A stretch of DNA of 64,000 nucleotides, from NCBI GenBank assembly GCA_029259775.1, contig JAJDEN010000005.1, forward strand, positions 62,001 through 126,000, given 5' to 3'. The notes under the pieces are model-generated. The model ran no database searches and had not been told where the DNA came from. It saw nothing but the letters and a program-made list of their open reading frames with translations. This DNA comes from Planctomycetota bacterium. GTDB taxonomy: Bacteria; Planctomycetota; PLA2; JAEUHO01. Both the position numbers and the translations under genes were made by a program. Positions 46,438-56,700 of the stretch are shown in pieces (position 1 is the stretch's first letter; each line of letters begins with the position of its first letter).

Positions 46438-48186
46438 CTACCCGTCGCGCGGCTTCCAGACGCTGTCTGGGTTGCGCAGCAGGTAGGAACCTAGGCGCAT
46501 GAGCGGGAGGCCGCTCTGGCGGAAGGCGCGGACCGCGTCCGCCGGGCTGTGCGCGATCGGTTCTTCGTGCAGGTTGAACGAGGTGTTGATGATCGCAGGC
46601 CGTCCCGTCGCCTCCGCCACCTGCGCCAGGAGGGCGTGCAGCTCAGGGTCCTCCTCCGCGCGCACCGTCTGGGGGCGGGCCGTGCCGTCCAGGTGCACGG
46701 CCGCGGGGCAACGCTCCCGGAACCAGGGCGTCGCGGGGAGCGCCACGGTCATGAAGCGCGTCGCGGCCTCGGCCACGTCGAAGGTCGCGAACGCGCGGGC
46801 TCCGTCCTCGTGCCTCAGAAGCGGCGCAAACGGCATGAACTCCTCGCGCCGCAGCGCCGCGTTGAGCGTGTCCGTGATGGCGGGATCGTCCACCGGTGCC
46901 AGCACCGAGCGGTGGCCGAGGGCGCGCGGGCCGAACTCCATGGCCCCCACGTACCGCACGCAGGGTTGCCCCTGGGCCAGGGCCCTGGCGAGTGTTGCAT
47001 CCGGGTTTCCGGAGGCGTCCCGGCTCCCGCCCGCTCGCTCCGCCGCCTGCGCGATCTCCGCATCGCTTGGCGTGGGCCCGAGCAGCGCCGTCGGGAGCGC
47101 CACAGGCGGTTGATCGCTGACGTGCAGGGCCGCGCCGGCGGCCAGACCGCCGTCGCCCATGTGCGGGAACACGTGCAGCCGCTCGACCTCGGGCAGCCCG
47201 GCCAGCAACCCGTTCACCGTGACGTTCGCGAACACGCCCCCCGCCAGCGCAAGTTGCCGGAGGCCCGTCTCGCGGAGCCAGCCCTCGATCGCCGGGACCA
47301 AGACGCTCTCCGTGCCGTGCTGCAGCCACGCCGCGACGTCCTCACGCCGGAGGTCCTCGAGGACACGCAGGCGCTTCATGGCTACGAGGCCCCACGATCC
47401 GTCGTAGCGCAGCGTGCCGCCCTCCCAGCGGAAGGGGTAGCGCATCGCCACGGCCGTCCGGTCGCCGCGCGCGGCCAGCCCCAACACCTTGCCCTCGTGA
47501 CGGCCCGGTCGGAAGCCGAGGCGCTTCGTCACGTAGGAGTAGAACGCTCCGACGCTCTGCTTCACGCCGATCTCGTGCAGCAGCTCGAGCGGCCGCCCCG
47601 GCACGGCACGATGCACGGTCAGGCTTCGGCCATCCCCATGCGCGTCGGCCGTCACGACGAGCCAGCTGCCGTCGCCGGACGTGCGCCATGCGCTCTCGGC
47701 ATGGGCTACGTGATGATCGACGAAGGTGAGCTCGCGCTCCTTGAGTCCGCGCGGCAGCGCGCGCCGGAGCCACGATGCCGCCATGCGACCCTCCGCCTTG
47801 CCGAGCCCCTGGTCGCTGCGCGCGCGCGTCAGCGAGAGGCGGTAGCGAACAAGATCGCCGATGCGGTCCACGGGATGCCACGGCCGATCGAAGCAGATGC
47901 CGAGCGACGGGCCGTACATGCGCTGCAGCGGACGAAACACGCGCGTGGCCAGGGTCGGCGTCGCCTTGCCCCCCACCGCCACGGCGTCGACGGCACCGAC
48001 CTCGAGGCCGGCTGTCGCCAACACGGCAGCGATGCTGCGCTTGGGCCAGCCACCCTGCAGCTTCACCCGCGTGAAGCGCTCCTCGTTCGCCGCCGCGAGG
48101 ATACGCCCGCCCCGGACGAGCGCGGCGCCTGCGTCATGCAGGCCATCCACGATCCCGAGCACGACGCTCTCGGACGCAAGACGCAC
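46438..48186 (-). CDS. NodU/CmcH-family carbamoyltransferase
   Basis: Start choice is uncertain: I use a GTG at 48186 (582 residues); the track uses a TTG at 48195. Motifs are VLGIVDGLHDAGAALVRGG and AAANEERFTRVK at the N-terminus, and HHVAHAESAW (metal-binding His region). The C-terminal carbamoyl-transfer region reads EFGPRALGHRSVLAPVDDP and NTSFNLHEEPIAHSPADAVRAF. The family makes carbamoyl-adenylate from carbamoyl phosphate and ATP and transfers the carbamoyl group to a hydroxyl, often on a sugar. Its place among glycosyltransferases suggests carbamoylation of an envelope glycan. Confidence 0.92.
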   Translation of the reverse strand: MRLASESVVLGIVDGLHDAGAALVRGGRILAAANEERFTRVKLQGGWPKRSIAAVLATAGLEVGAVDAVAVGGKATPTLATRVFRPLQRMYGPSLGICFDRPWHPVDRIGDLVRYRLSLTRARSDQGLGKAEGRMAASWLRRALPRGLKERELTFVDHHVAHAESAWRTSGDGSWLVVTADAHGDGRSLTVHRAVPGRPLELLHEIGVKQSVGAFYSYVTKRLGFRPGRHEGKVLGLAARGDRTAVAMRYPFRWEGGTLRYDGSWGLVAMKRLRVLEDLRREDVAAWLQHGTESVLVPAIEGWLRETGLRQLALAGGVFANVTVNGLLAGLPEVERLHVFPHMGDGGLAAGAALHVSDQPPVALPTALLGPTPSDAEIAQAAERAGGSRDASGNPDATLARALAQGQPCVRYVGAMEFGPRALGHRSVLAPVDDPAITDTLNAALRREEFMPFAPLLRHEDGARAFATFDVAEAATRFMTVALPATPWFRERCPAAVHLDGTARPQTVRAEEDPELHALLAQVAEATGRPAIINTSFNLHEEPIAHSPADAVRAFRQSGLPLMRLGSYLLRNPDSVWKPRDG

Positions 48187-48198
48187 GGACGCCAAGCC

Positions 48199-49038
48199 CT
48201 AGCCGTCCCGGAGCGGTCCGGCGGGCACGCGGCTCGGCCGCGGCACCGTGCTGCTCGGGCTACTCGTGCTGGTCGGGCTACTCGTGCTGCTCGGGCTCAC
48301 GAGGGGCGTACGGCCGGATCGATGACGCCAACGCACCGTCGCAAGCTCCCGCAACGCGCTGAAGACGTCCCGCCCCAGGCGCACGGCCGACACCTCGCCG
48401 TCGTACCACCGGACGGGCATCTCGCGGATCTCGAGGCCCGCGCGCTGGGCGAGGTAGAGGATCTCGGCATCGAAGCCCCACCGTGCAGCCCGGGACGCCG
48501 CGAACAACTGCCGTCCGGCATCGCGACGGAACGCCTTGAAGCCGCAGGTCACATCGGCCACGTCCAGGCCAAGCCACCAGCAGGTGAGCCGGCGGTAGCC
48601 ACGCCCCAACGAGCGACGGACGAGACCCTGGCGCTTGCGCACTTCGGCACCCGGCACGTTGCGGCAACCCACGACGATGTCAGCGCCCTCCGCTCGCAGC
48701 CGGAGTGCCGCGTCGACGTGGGTGAGATCGACCGCGAGGTCGGCGTCGAGGAACAAGACGGTCGCGCCCCGGGCTACGGCCATCCCGGCCTGGAGGGCCG
48801 CGCCCTTGCCGACGTTGGTGGCCAAGGTGAGTACGCGGCCGGCAGGCAGGCGCGCGGCGGCCGTGGCCAGGCGGTCCGGCGTCGCGTCTGTGCTGCCGTC
48901 GTCCACGAACAGGACCTCGAGATGGAGGTCGGGGCGCTCGGCGGCCCACGCTTCGGCCGCATCGGCAAAGCGGTCGATCCGGACCCCCTCCTGGAAGCAG
49001 GGAACCAGGATTGTCAGGTCGGGTGCGGCACCGGTCAT
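48199..49038 (-). CDS. Family 2 glycosyltransferase, polyprenyl-phosphate sugar synthase type
   Basis: The ATG at 49038 gives 279 residues. GT2 motifs are TILVPCFQEG, VLFVDDGSTDAT, NVGKGAALQAGM and the DXD-type LFLDADLAVDL. The acceptor side has VTCGFKAFRRDA and WGFDAEILYLAQRAG, as in dolichyl/undecaprenyl-phosphate glucosyltransferases. Such enzymes load the lipid carrier that ArnT/PMT-like enzymes use, which fits both neighbours. The last 30 residues are a Ser/Thr/Pro repeat (SSTSSPTSTSSPSSTV) outside the usual fold. Confidence 0.92.
   Translation of the reverse strand: MTGAAPDLTILVPCFQEGVRIDRFADAAEAWAAERPDLHLEVLFVDDGSTDATPDRLATAAARLPAGRVLTLATNVGKGAALQAGMAVARGATVLFLDADLAVDLTHVDAALRLRAEGADIVVGCRNVPGAEVRKRQGLVRRSLGRGYRRLTCWWLGLDVADVTCGFKAFRRDAGRQLFAASRAARWGFDAEILYLAQRAGLEIREMPVRWYDGEVSAVRLGRDVFSALRELATVRWRHRSGRTPLVSPSSTSSPTSTSSPSSTVPRPSRVPAGPLRDG
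48249..48297. repeat. Tandem 18-base repeat in the 3' end of the GT2 gene
   Basis: The unit ctcgtgctg(g/c)tcgggcta is present about 2.7 times and encodes the STSSP-type C-terminal tail. Its length is a multiple of three, so copy number can vary in frame. Confidence 0.7.
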
Positions 49039-49087
49039 CGCGCACCAGCAGACGGGCAAGCGCACGGATAGGCAAACGATTTGCCCA

Positions 49088-50950
49088 TCAGTTGCCTCCG
49101 CTCGCGCTCTTGGGGTGGTTCAACAGAAGGAAGAGGTCCGTGCGCCCGCCCCCACCCAGGGGTCCGGCCAGCATCGTGCCCCCCAGTTGGGCGACCTCGC
49201 CCCAGCGACAAACGACGAGCACGGCGGTCGTGCCGGACCACAGGCGCTCGAACTGGGCACTCGTGAGCACGCCGCCGTCGGCAGCGCGGGCCACGGGATC
49301 GAGCTTCTCGCCGCCCGCGGCCTCCCACGCGCGCCGCGCGTAGGGATTCACGATCTCCCGCTGCTCCCAGTCCTCCGGCGTACCGCCCGCGATCCAGAGG
49401 CGCGGTCCGCCGTAGAATTCGAGCCCCTGCGGGTAGCGCTTGAGGACGACGAGCAGATCGGCCTTCTCCGCGTGGCGGTGCAGCTCGTCCGCCAGTGCGT
49501 GCGAGGACCCGATGCGGTCGATGCGGGCGAGGCTCCAATCGACGAGCCACCAGCCACAGGCCACGCAGGCAATCAGGATGCCGGCGCGGACCACGTCGCG
49601 CGTCGCACGGGCCCAGGCGAGGAGTCCTCCCACCACGAGGACGCCGGCGAGAATCAACGGCAGGCCACCCGGTGCCCACCGCGACGCCTGCATGTCGGTC
49701 GGAAGGCGCCCGGTAGAGAACGGGAACACCAGACCGGCGAGCAGGAGCACGCCGACGACGACCATGCCGATGCCGACGACGAGGGGCAGCCAGCGGGGCT
49801 GCCACGCCCTGCGGTGCAACAGACCGTCCAGGCGAGCGCCCGCGAGAACGAACAGCGGCGCGGCGGCAGGCAGAAGGTAGTTGAGCAGCTTGCGCGTCGA
49901 GATGCTGTAGAGGACGAAGGCCGTGAGGAACCAGAGCCACGCGATCCGGCCTGCACGCACGCGGCGCTTCCCGCCGACCTCGAGCTGACGCGGCAGCGCC
50001 GCGTCCCACGAGTACGGGGCCCAGGGGCTGCAGGCGGCGAGACCCAGCAGGGGGCGCCCTAGGCGCCCGCCCTTGGTCACGCGTGCAAAACCGCCCCACG
50101 CCAACGGCGTCCATGGGGCGAGGTACATCAGCACGATCGGCACGTAGAACCAGAACGGGTGAAACGCGCGGTGATCCCCGGTACTGAAGCGTCCTAGGTG
50201 CTCGTAGCTGATGAAGTGCCAGATCCAACCGGGTTGGGCGCGCTCGACGAGCACGTACCAGGGCGCCGCAATGGCGAACGCGATGCCCCACGCGAGCGGG
50301 GAGAAGGCGGTTCGCGCCACACGACGAAAGGGCACGCCCGCCGCCGTCCATGCCATGGCCACGAGAAACGCGACCGCACCGACGAGAGGCCCCTTGATGA
50401 GCAGGCCGCAGCCCACCGCGATGCCAAGCAACACCCGCGGCCAGCGACCGCCGTCGCGCACGCCGATCCAGCCGGCATAGAGCGCGGTGGCTATGGCTGC
50501 CGCGAGTGGCATGTCCATCTGGGGTCCGACGCGCGAGCCGATGATGCCTGCGGCGCTCGTGGCGGCCAGCAACGCGGCCCACCAGGCCTTGCGCTCGTGT
50601 CCCGTCCAGGCCCGCGCGAGCAGGAAGATCATCAGCGCCCAGATGGCACCGGCGAGCAGGGTCGGCAGCCGGGCGAAGAACTCGCTTCGGCCCAGGACCT
50701 GCGTCGGTGCGGCCTGAACCCAGTACACGAGCGGCGGCTTGTCCATGAACGGCATGCCGTCGAGATGCGGGACGACCCAGTCGCCGCTTGTCACCATGTT
50801 CACGGCGACGCTGGCGTAGCGCCCTTCATCGGCGTCGTAGAGATCGCGCTGCCACGCAAAGAGCGACAGGCTCAGGAACGCGAGCAAGAACACCAGCAGC
50901 GCCGCCCGTCGCGGCGGCGTCCTTCCTGTAGATGCCATCGGCCCGTCCAT
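49088..50950 (-). CDS. ArnT/PMT-like membrane glycosyltransferase (GT39 superfamily), copy B
   Basis: I use the ATG at 50950 (MDGPMASTGRTPP), 620 residues; the track's 765-residue ORF runs back through the leuS 5' end. Motifs are DLYDADEGRYASVAVNM (acidic pair) and GMPFMDKPPLVYW. About twelve membrane helices and LIKGPLVGAVAF follow. The C-terminus is a soluble domain with FYGGPRLWIAGG. This pattern is close to ArnT-type lipid-carrier-dependent transferases. It is the first gene of the minus-strand set GT39-GT2-carbamoyltransferase-GT39-small protein and is divergent from leuS. Confidence 0.88.
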   Translation of the reverse strand: MDGPMASTGRTPPRRAALLVFLLAFLSLSLFAWQRDLYDADEGRYASVAVNMVTSGDWVVPHLDGMPFMDKPPLVYWVQAAPTQVLGRSEFFARLPTLLAGAIWALMIFLLARAWTGHERKAWWAALLAATSAAGIIGSRVGPQMDMPLAAAIATALYAGWIGVRDGGRWPRVLLGIAVGCGLLIKGPLVGAVAFLVAMAWTAAGVPFRRVARTAFSPLAWGIAFAIAAPWYVLVERAQPGWIWHFISYEHLGRFSTGDHRAFHPFWFYVPIVLMYLAPWTPLAWGGFARVTKGGRLGRPLLGLAACSPWAPYSWDAALPRQLEVGGKRRVRAGRIAWLWFLTAFVLYSISTRKLLNYLLPAAAPLFVLAGARLDGLLHRRAWQPRWLPLVVGIGMVVVGVLLLAGLVFPFSTGRLPTDMQASRWAPGGLPLILAGVLVVGGLLAWARATRDVVRAGILIACVACGWWLVDWSLARIDRIGSSHALADELHRHAEKADLLVVLKRYPQGLEFYGGPRLWIAGGTPEDWEQREIVNPYARRAWEAAGGEKLDPVARAADGGVLTSAQFERLWSGTTAVLVVCRWGEVAQLGGTMLAGPLGGGGRTDLFLLLNHPKSASGGN

Positions 50951-51064
50951 GGCGCAGACGGTACCGGAAGGTCCGCGCGGTCCCACGGGGGAACCCCGGC
51001 ACCGAAGCATGCGTCTGATTCCCTCCGGGTAGGATCCGCACCCTCTCGGAAGAAGGAGGTCCTC

Positions 51065-53635
51065 GTGGCCGGCGGCAGTGTCCCTCAGAAACGTGTCCCC
51101 CAGCGATACGACCCCAAGAACATCGAGACCAAGTGGCAGGACCGCTGGGAGGCAGCTGCTGCGTTCCAGGTCCAGGACGACGACGCTCGCCAGAAGGAGT
51201 ACGTCCTCGACATGTTCCCCTACCCCTCCGGGGAAGGGCTCCACCTCGGCCACGTCGAGAACTACACGATCTCCGATGTCGTGGCCCGCTACGGCCGCCA
51301 CCAGGGGCACAACGTGCTCCACCCGATGGGCTGGGACGCCTTCGGCCTCCCTGCCGAGCAGTACGCGATCGAGCACCAGATCCATCCGCGCGACGCCGTC
51401 TCGAAGAACGTCGAGGTCTTCGCGGGGCAGATGAAGCGCCTGGGCTGGTCCTACGACTGGTCACGCGAGATCAACAGCACGGATCCCGACTACTACAAGT
51501 GGACCCAGTGGATCTTCCTGAAGCTCTACGACCGCGGCTTGGCCTACGTGGCTGAGGTGCCGGTCAACTGGTGCGAGGGGCTTGGGACCGTGCTGGCCAA
51601 CGAAGAGGTCATCGACGGCAAGAGCGAGCGCGGCGGCTTCCCGGTCGTCCGCAAGCCCATGCGGCAGTGGCTGCTCAAGATCACCGAGTACGCCGAACGC
51701 CTCCTGGCCGACCTGGAAGGGCTCGACTGGCCCGAGCACATCAAGCAGATGCAGCGCGAGTGGATCGGCCGCTCGGAAGGCGCCGACGTTACGTTCCGTC
51801 TTGGCATCACGGACGCCGACGGCGACGAGTTCACGGTGTTCACGACGCGCCCCGACACGCTCTTTGGCGCGACCTTCTGTGTCTTGGCCCCGGAGCACCC
51901 GCTGGTCGCCAAGATCACGACGGACGACCAGCGCGCCGCCGTGGATGCGTACGTCGCCAAGACGGCGCGCCGATCCGAGCGCGACCGCATGGCCGACGTG
52001 AAGACCGAGTCCGGGGTGTTCACGGGCGCGTACGCGACGAACCCCGTCCAGGGCGACCAGATCCCGATCTGGATCGCCGACTACGTTCTCATGGGCTACG
52101 GCACGGGAGCCATCATGGCCGTTCCCGGCGGCGACCAGCGCGACTGGGAGTTCGCCGCGAACTTCGACCTGCCCATCATCCGCACGGTACAGCCCCCCGA
52201 GGACTTCGAGGGCGAGGCTTGGGCGGGCGAGGGTCTTGCGATCAACAGCGGCTTCCTGGACGGGCTCGAGGTACCCGAGGCCAAGGCCAAGATGATCGCC
52301 TGGCTCGAGGAGCAAGGTGTCGGCGCCTCGCGCGTCACCTACCGCCTGCGCGACTGGCTGTTTTCACGCCAGCGCTACTGGGGCGAGCCCTTCCCCATCG
52401 TGCTGGACGCGGACGGCAAGCCTACGACCCTCCCCGAAGACGCCCTGCCGCTGACACTGCCCGAGGTCGAGAGCTACAAGCCCACGGGCACGGGCGAGAG
52501 TCCGCTGGCCGCCATCGAGGACTGGGTGAACACCACCCATCCGGTGACGGGTGAGCCCGCCAAGCGCGAGACGAACACCATGCCCCAGTGGGCCGGCTCG
52601 TGCTGGTACTACCTGCGCTTCATCGATCCCAGCAACCCGGATGTGTTCGTCGACGCGGCGAAGGAGAAGCACTGGATGCCCGTCGACTGCTACGTCGGTG
52701 GCGCCGAGCACGCCGTGCTGCACCTGCTGTACGCGCGCTTCTGGCACAAGGTGCTCTTTGACATCGGGCTGGTCTCGACCTTGGAGCCGTTCCAGAAGCT
52801 GGTCAACCAGGGCATGATCCTGGCGCCTTCCTACCGCGTCAGCGAAGAGGACAAGACCTATCTCGCCAAGGACGCGCTCGAGTTCCGCGAGAACACCGCC
52901 TTCATCAAGGCCACGGGGGAGCCCGCCTTCTCGATCGTCGAGAAGATGGGCAAGTCCAAGAAGAACGTGGTCAATCCGGATGACATCATCCAGGTCTACG
53001 GCGCCGACACGCTGCGGCTCTACATCCTGTTCATGGGCCCGCCGGTGGCGGACAAGCTCTGGGATGACTCCGGTATCCAGGGCGTGCACCGCTTCCTGAA
53101 CAAGGCGTGGCGCTTGATCATGGGCGACGAACGGCAAACGGCCCGCGCTCGCTCCACCGAGCCGGCGTCCGGCGACGCGCGACATGCCTTGCACACGGCG
53201 ATCGCCGGCACGACGAAGGACATGGACGCGCTTGGCTACAACACGGCCATCAGCAAGCTGATGGTCTTGCTCAACACGATGGCCGATCTGGATCCCGTCC
53301 CCGAGGACATGCTGGACGCCTTCCTGCGCATGCTCGCGCCGTTCGCGCCGCACGTGGTCGAAGAGATGTGGGAAGCCACGGGGCGCGAGGGCTTGGCTTC
53401 GCTCGCCGCCTGGCCGACCTACGACGAAGAGGCGCTCAAGACCGACGCCGAGGAGTACGCGGTGCAGGTCAACGGCAAGGTGCGGGGCAAGCTCGTGATC
53501 GGGGCCGAGAGCAGTGACGAGGAGATCCTCGTGGCAGCCCGCGCGCTGGAAAATGTTGCGGCCAACATCGACGGCAAACAGCTCGTCAAGCAGATGGTCG
53601 TCCGCGGCCGGATCGTCGTGCTGGTTGCCAAGTAG
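51065..53635 (+). CDS. leuS: Leucyl-tRNA synthetase
   Basis: The start is a GTG at 51065 preceded by AAGGAGGT, the best ribosome site in the window, giving 856 residues; the 1145-residue ORF is an extension. LeuRS motifs are the HIGH-like HLGHVENY, the editing domain with TTRPDTLFGATF and YGTGAIMAVPGGDQRD, WAGSCWYYLRF, and the KMSKS loop as KMGKSKKNVVNPDD. The anticodon-binding domain and C-terminal VQVNGKVRGKLVI complete it. KMGKS and GGDQRD differ from the common KMSKS and AHDxRD forms and recall actinobacterial LeuRS. It charges tRNA-Leu. Confidence 0.98.
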   Translation: MAGGSVPQKRVPQRYDPKNIETKWQDRWEAAAAFQVQDDDARQKEYVLDMFPYPSGEGLHLGHVENYTISDVVARYGRHQGHNVLHPMGWDAFGLPAEQYAIEHQIHPRDAVSKNVEVFAGQMKRLGWSYDWSREINSTDPDYYKWTQWIFLKLYDRGLAYVAEVPVNWCEGLGTVLANEEVIDGKSERGGFPVVRKPMRQWLLKITEYAERLLADLEGLDWPEHIKQMQREWIGRSEGADVTFRLGITDADGDEFTVFTTRPDTLFGATFCVLAPEHPLVAKITTDDQRAAVDAYVAKTARRSERDRMADVKTESGVFTGAYATNPVQGDQIPIWIADYVLMGYGTGAIMAVPGGDQRDWEFAANFDLPIIRTVQPPEDFEGEAWAGEGLAINSGFLDGLEVPEAKAKMIAWLEEQGVGASRVTYRLRDWLFSRQRYWGEPFPIVLDADGKPTTLPEDALPLTLPEVESYKPTGTGESPLAAIEDWVNTTHPVTGEPAKRETNTMPQWAGSCWYYLRFIDPSNPDVFVDAAKEKHWMPVDCYVGGAEHAVLHLLYARFWHKVLFDIGLVSTLEPFQKLVNQGMILAPSYRVSEEDKTYLAKDALEFRENTAFIKATGEPAFSIVEKMGKSKKNVVNPDDIIQVYGADTLRLYILFMGPPVADKLWDDSGIQGVHRFLNKAWRLIMGDERQTARARSTEPASGDARHALHTAIAGTTKDMDALGYNTAISKLMVLLNTMADLDPVPEDMLDAFLRMLAPFAPHVVEEMWEATGREGLASLAAWPTYDEEALKTDAEEYAVQVNGKVRGKLVIGAESSDEEILVAARALENVAANIDGKQLVKQMVVRGRIVVLVAK

Positions 53636-53720
53636 ACCCGGCCGCTACGCAGATCCGGATAGTACCTGGATCCCGCGCCGGTTCGCCGCGCGCCCGACGG
53701 GGGCGCGTCCTACGTCCAGC

Positions 53721-56700
53721 CTACTTCTTGGGCGCATCCGGTTGCTTGGGTGCGTCCGGCTTGGCCGGGTCTGCCTTCGGTGCGTCCTCCGGTGCGTCCT
53801 TGGGCGCATCTTTGGCGTCGTCCTTCGGAGCATCCTCCGGACCAGCCTTCGGCGCGTCCTTGGCCCCATCCTTCGGCGCATCCTTGGCCGCATCCTCGGG
53901 CGCATCCTTCGCCGCATCCTCGGGCGCATCCTTGGGCGCATCCTTGGGCGCATCGACGTCAGCAGCGAGTTCCGTCTCATCGGGGGTCACGCAGATGCCA
54001 TGCAGCGCACCCTCGTGGCCTTGCGCCCGAGCCGCGTGCGCCTTGGTCTTGCCCTTGCCCCACATCCAGAAACCGCCCTTGGCGTCGCCGGCGAAGATCC
54101 AGAGCCCATCGGCGCTGGTCTCGACGCACGTGAGTGCGCCTGCGTTGGGCGCGGCGTACGTTGCACCGGCGCTCAGGTCCTTCGTGTTGATCGCCAACAC
54201 GCCGTCCTTGGTCGTTGCGTAGAGCGTGGCGCCATCCGGAGAGAGAGCCAAGGCGGACGCTGCCGCAGGCAGGTTGTCCAGGCGCCCGGCGGGCTTGCCC
54301 GTGGCGTCGAATGCAGCGATCGTGCTGTCGCGGCCTGCCGCGAAGACGCGCGAGCCGTCCGCCGCGACCGCGAGAGCGATGACCGGGGCGCCGTAGACCA
54401 TCGAGTTGACCTCGGTGCCCTTCGTGGCGTCCCAGACGATGATGATGTTGTCATCACCGCCGGAGTAGGCGCGGTTCACGTCCTCGGACGTCGCGACACA
54501 CAGGACACTGCCCTTGTGCCCGAGCAACTCGGTGAGCTTGCGTGTGGCGATGTCGACCTGGACGACCTTCTTGGTGTCGCCCAAGGCCAGGTAGGCGAAC
54601 TGGCTGTCGTCGTCGATGGCCAGATCCTGGGCTGCGGCCTCGAGCTTGACCTCGGCGACCGCTTGGCCGTTGGACGCCTTCCAGATCCGCAGGGTACGGT
54701 CCTCGCTGCCGCTGAGGACATGCGACTCGTCCGGCGAGAGTGCGATGCAACGGACGGCGTTGCCGTGACCGTTCATGAGACTCGGCTTCGCCGCCTGGCC
54801 TGTCGCCACCTTGTCGACGGCCCAGATGCGTAGGGTCTTGTCCTGGCCCGCCGTGAAGGCACGCATGCCCTCAGGCGGCTGCATGGCAGGCGCCGCGGCG
54901 TCCTCGGTCCCGCCCTTCGACGGGTCCGCCTTCTTCGCATCACCCTTCTTCGGGTCGTCCTTGGAAGGCACCTCCGGCCTCGAACCAGCGATCTCGTAGA
55001 TGAGGATGCCATGCCCACCGAGGCGGTCGGTCCCGATCAGGCGGCCAGGCAGTTGCGCGTCCGCCGACAACGAGCTCAGCCTCACGCCGTCGCCGGGACT
55101 GGCGAAAGCGGCCCATGCGGGTGCCTCCCCTTCCGGCTTCTCGGCTGTCTCATGGACGTAGCGGCTCTTCAGGGCACGGCCCGTGATCTCGTAGCCGGCC
55201 GCGGCACCGCCATCACCGGTCAACTGCAGGACGATGCGGGTATCGGTCTGGTCGGCCGTCACCGTGTGGACGTGCGCCGCCATCTCGGGGTGCCGGGGCT
55301 CCTTCGGGGTGACGTCCACCCAGACGGGCGCGGTTGTGAGCTTCTTGCCCGCCTTGGGGTCGATGTACGGCCGCACGAGCAAGCCGCGGCGGTTCGCACA
55401 GTAGAGGATGAGTCCCGACGACGTGTCGATCTCGACGCAGGCGGCGCGGTTCCAGTACGCCTTCGTGCGGCGCTCATCGGGCTTGGCGTTCTTGCTCAGC
55501 CGGAGGCCCTCGGTGATGTCGGCCCACGTCGCGCCGCCGTCCCACGTCTCGAAGACACCACCGTTGGCGTCCTTCGGATCCCACGTCTCATAGGTGCTGC
55601 GTGCCGCGACGACGATGTGGTTCTCGTTGCCGGCGTCGACCGACATCGCGGCCGCCCAGGTGTCGGAGGAGGAGGAGATCCCCTTGTGCGGCTTGGCGGC
55701 GGACCAGGTCTTTCCATCGTCCTCGGACGTGTAGAGCATCCCGTCGCGATCGGTGAGAATGCGCAAGGTTCCGGACTTGCCCTCGGCGGCCGCGCCGCGA
55801 TGCACGCCGACGACGAGCGTCTCGGCGTCGACATCCAACGAGCCGTCGGCCGGCGGGAACAGGGTCTGCCAGGTCGCTCCGTCGTCGGCGCTGCGCGACA
55901 GCGTGCGCCCCGTGGCGAGCCAGCTGTGGTCCGCCGTGTCCGGCACGAGCATCCCGGCTACGTGACCAAGCATGCCCACGGGCGTCCAGGTCTCGGCGCG
56001 GTCTACGCTGCGGTAGACGATGCCGCCGTCACTGATCGCGAGGTGCCTGCCCTCGCGTGCCGGATGCACCGCAACGGCCGCCATCGGAACGGTGGTGCTC
56101 GGGAGCCTCTTCGTCTCGCCGTCGTCGTTGTGATCGTCAGGTGCAACGACTTGCGTGAACGTCTTGCCCGCGTCTGTCGAGACGTGCAGGCCCGTCACGT
56201 GCGAGGTGAGGTAGATCTTCTTCTTGTCGCGCGGATGGACGTAGATCTCGCTGATGAACGCCTTGCGATAGCCGGAATCCGGATCGCCGGGAGCTTCCTT
56301 GGTCGCGCCGAAGGCGCCGCCGAACGGCGCCCACTTGGCGTGCGAGGAATCCTCACTCACTTCGATGCCGCGGTCAGCCCAAATGGCCCAGAGGCGCTTC
56401 TTGTTGTGCGGATCCACGAAGACGCCGATGGCGTCTCCGCTGCGCAGCGGCTTGCTGTCCCACTTCTTCCCGGCGCTCTTCGAGCGCCAGACGCCACGCG
56501 CGTCCGCGAGGAAGAGGCTCTTGCCACTCATCTGGCTGACCCCGCGGATGTCGTGGATATCGACCCCGCCCGGATCTACCCGCTTGAACTTGCGGCCGCG
56601 GTCGTCGCTGTAGAACACGCCGCGCCGACCGGCCACGGTCACGACCTTGTCGGTCTTGGGATCCATGCGCACGAAGTACGTGTCGTTGCCCAGCCCGGAC

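Noticed and set aside
46549-49071. 840-residue plus-strand ORF
   Set aside because: It is antisense to the carbamoyltransferase and GT2 genes, whose motifs are unambiguous.
50198-51064. N-terminal extension of leuS
   Set aside because: It overlaps the divergent GT39 gene; AAGGAGGT before the GTG at 51065 fixes the real start.
53636-53720. GC-rich inverted repeat between leuS and the BNR/WD40 gene as a terminator
   Set aside because: The stem is only about 7 bp and no T-tract follows on either strand.
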